DNA of 33,259 nucleotides from Granulosicoccus sp. GTDB taxonomy: Bacteria; Pseudomonadota; Gammaproteobacteria; Granulosicoccales; Granulosicoccaceae. Below are positions 33,107 through 33,259 of the stretch, one piece after another. The stretch lies in NCBI GenBank assembly GCA_023301795.1, contig JALZVU010000105.1:1-33259 (forward strand), in the 5' to 3' direction. Within the stretch, counting starts at the first letter, position 1. Every line of letters begins with the position of its first letter. Both the position numbers and the translations under genes were made by a program. Under the pieces are notes generated by a model. The model ran no database searches, had not been told where the DNA came from, and worked only from the letters and a program-made list of their open reading frames with translations.

Positions 33107-33125
33107 AATGCGTTAAATACGCATT
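33107..33125. repeat. Inverted repeat upstream of the sugar kinase (possible operator)
   Basis: AATGCGT (33107-33113) and ACGCATT (33119-33125) are perfect 7-bp arms around TAAAT, 12 bp before the kinase start codon. The site overlaps a weak minus-strand -10-like TATTTA. Position and symmetry fit a repressor site; a leader hairpin is the alternative. Confidence 0.5.
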
Positions 33126-33259
33126 TTGCCCGATCACTCAAGTTTGAGCAATCAACAGACAGTACAAACCACTAAATATCAGAAGACCCTGCGACAAGCG
33201 CCCGAAGGCTAGCCTGCCATGCGATTACCACTGTCACTCTCATCGTCCTCAAGACTCAT
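33126..33259. other. Window edge: ambiguous fragments
   Basis: On the minus strand one frame is open from the edge to a TAG at 33209-33211 (16 codons, ending NRMAG), possibly the 3' end of a gene upstream of the kinase. On the plus strand an ATG at 33219 opens MRLPLSLSSSSRL to the edge, possibly a signal peptide of a divergent gene. The two overlap, so at most one is likely real, and too little is visible to choose. CTCAA-gt-TTGAG (33137-33148) is a minor repeat. Confidence 0.3.

Overview
The window looks like the chromosome of a gammaproteobacterium, probably free-living and perhaps marine. It has roughly even base composition, high coding density and no mobile element, integrase, CRISPR array or tRNA that I can see. 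Two gene blocks match the gene order I recall from Pseudomonas: tyrS / M23 peptidase / erpA / (hypothetical) / argC, and pilG / gshB / tonB / yqgE / ruvX / pyrR / pyrB / pyrX. In Pseudomonas these blocks are apart; here they adjoin. No gene is diagnostic below class level.

Layout. Positions 1-260 (minus strand) carry the promoters and boxA leader of an rRNA operon whose 16S gene lies just outside the window. Next come tyrS (minus), a divergent M23 murein endopeptidase (plus), and a minus-strand set argC, membrane hypothetical, erpA. From 13018 down to 6237 runs a compact Chp/Pil chemosensory operon (pilG, pilI, pilJ, chpA), which in other bacteria controls type IV pili and surface behaviour. 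Divergent to it, on plus, are gshB and then a tightly overlapping run tonB, yqgE, ruvX, pyrR, pyrB, pyrX. This run ends in de novo pyrimidine synthesis: aspartate carbamoyltransferase with its catalytically dead dihydroorotase-like partner.

From 18992 to 23869 lies a sugar-uptake module: a GntR-like LacI-family repressor, a palindromic operator, and a divergent ABC transporter (ATPase, permease, binding protein). Two genes for late cobalamin synthesis follow (cobO, cobQ). The remainder is single genes or pairs: a secreted YHS protein divergent from a tandem cupin protein, an NTF2-flavin monooxygenase fusion, thymidine kinase, and a glycine-zipper/OmpA lipoprotein. At the right edge is a two-gene operon of a galacturonokinase-like GHMP kinase and a sugar nucleotidyltransferase.

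The points most worth a second look are the stripped-down Chp system (its receptor has almost no periplasmic sensor and an altered signalling tip, and the kinase REC domain is altered), the kinase plus nucleotidyltransferase pair that may activate a free uronic acid or similar sugar, and several perfect palindromes in intergenic regions. I did not find a clear, wholly new multi-gene system. All assignments come from reading the sequence and from recalled family motifs; no database search was possible.
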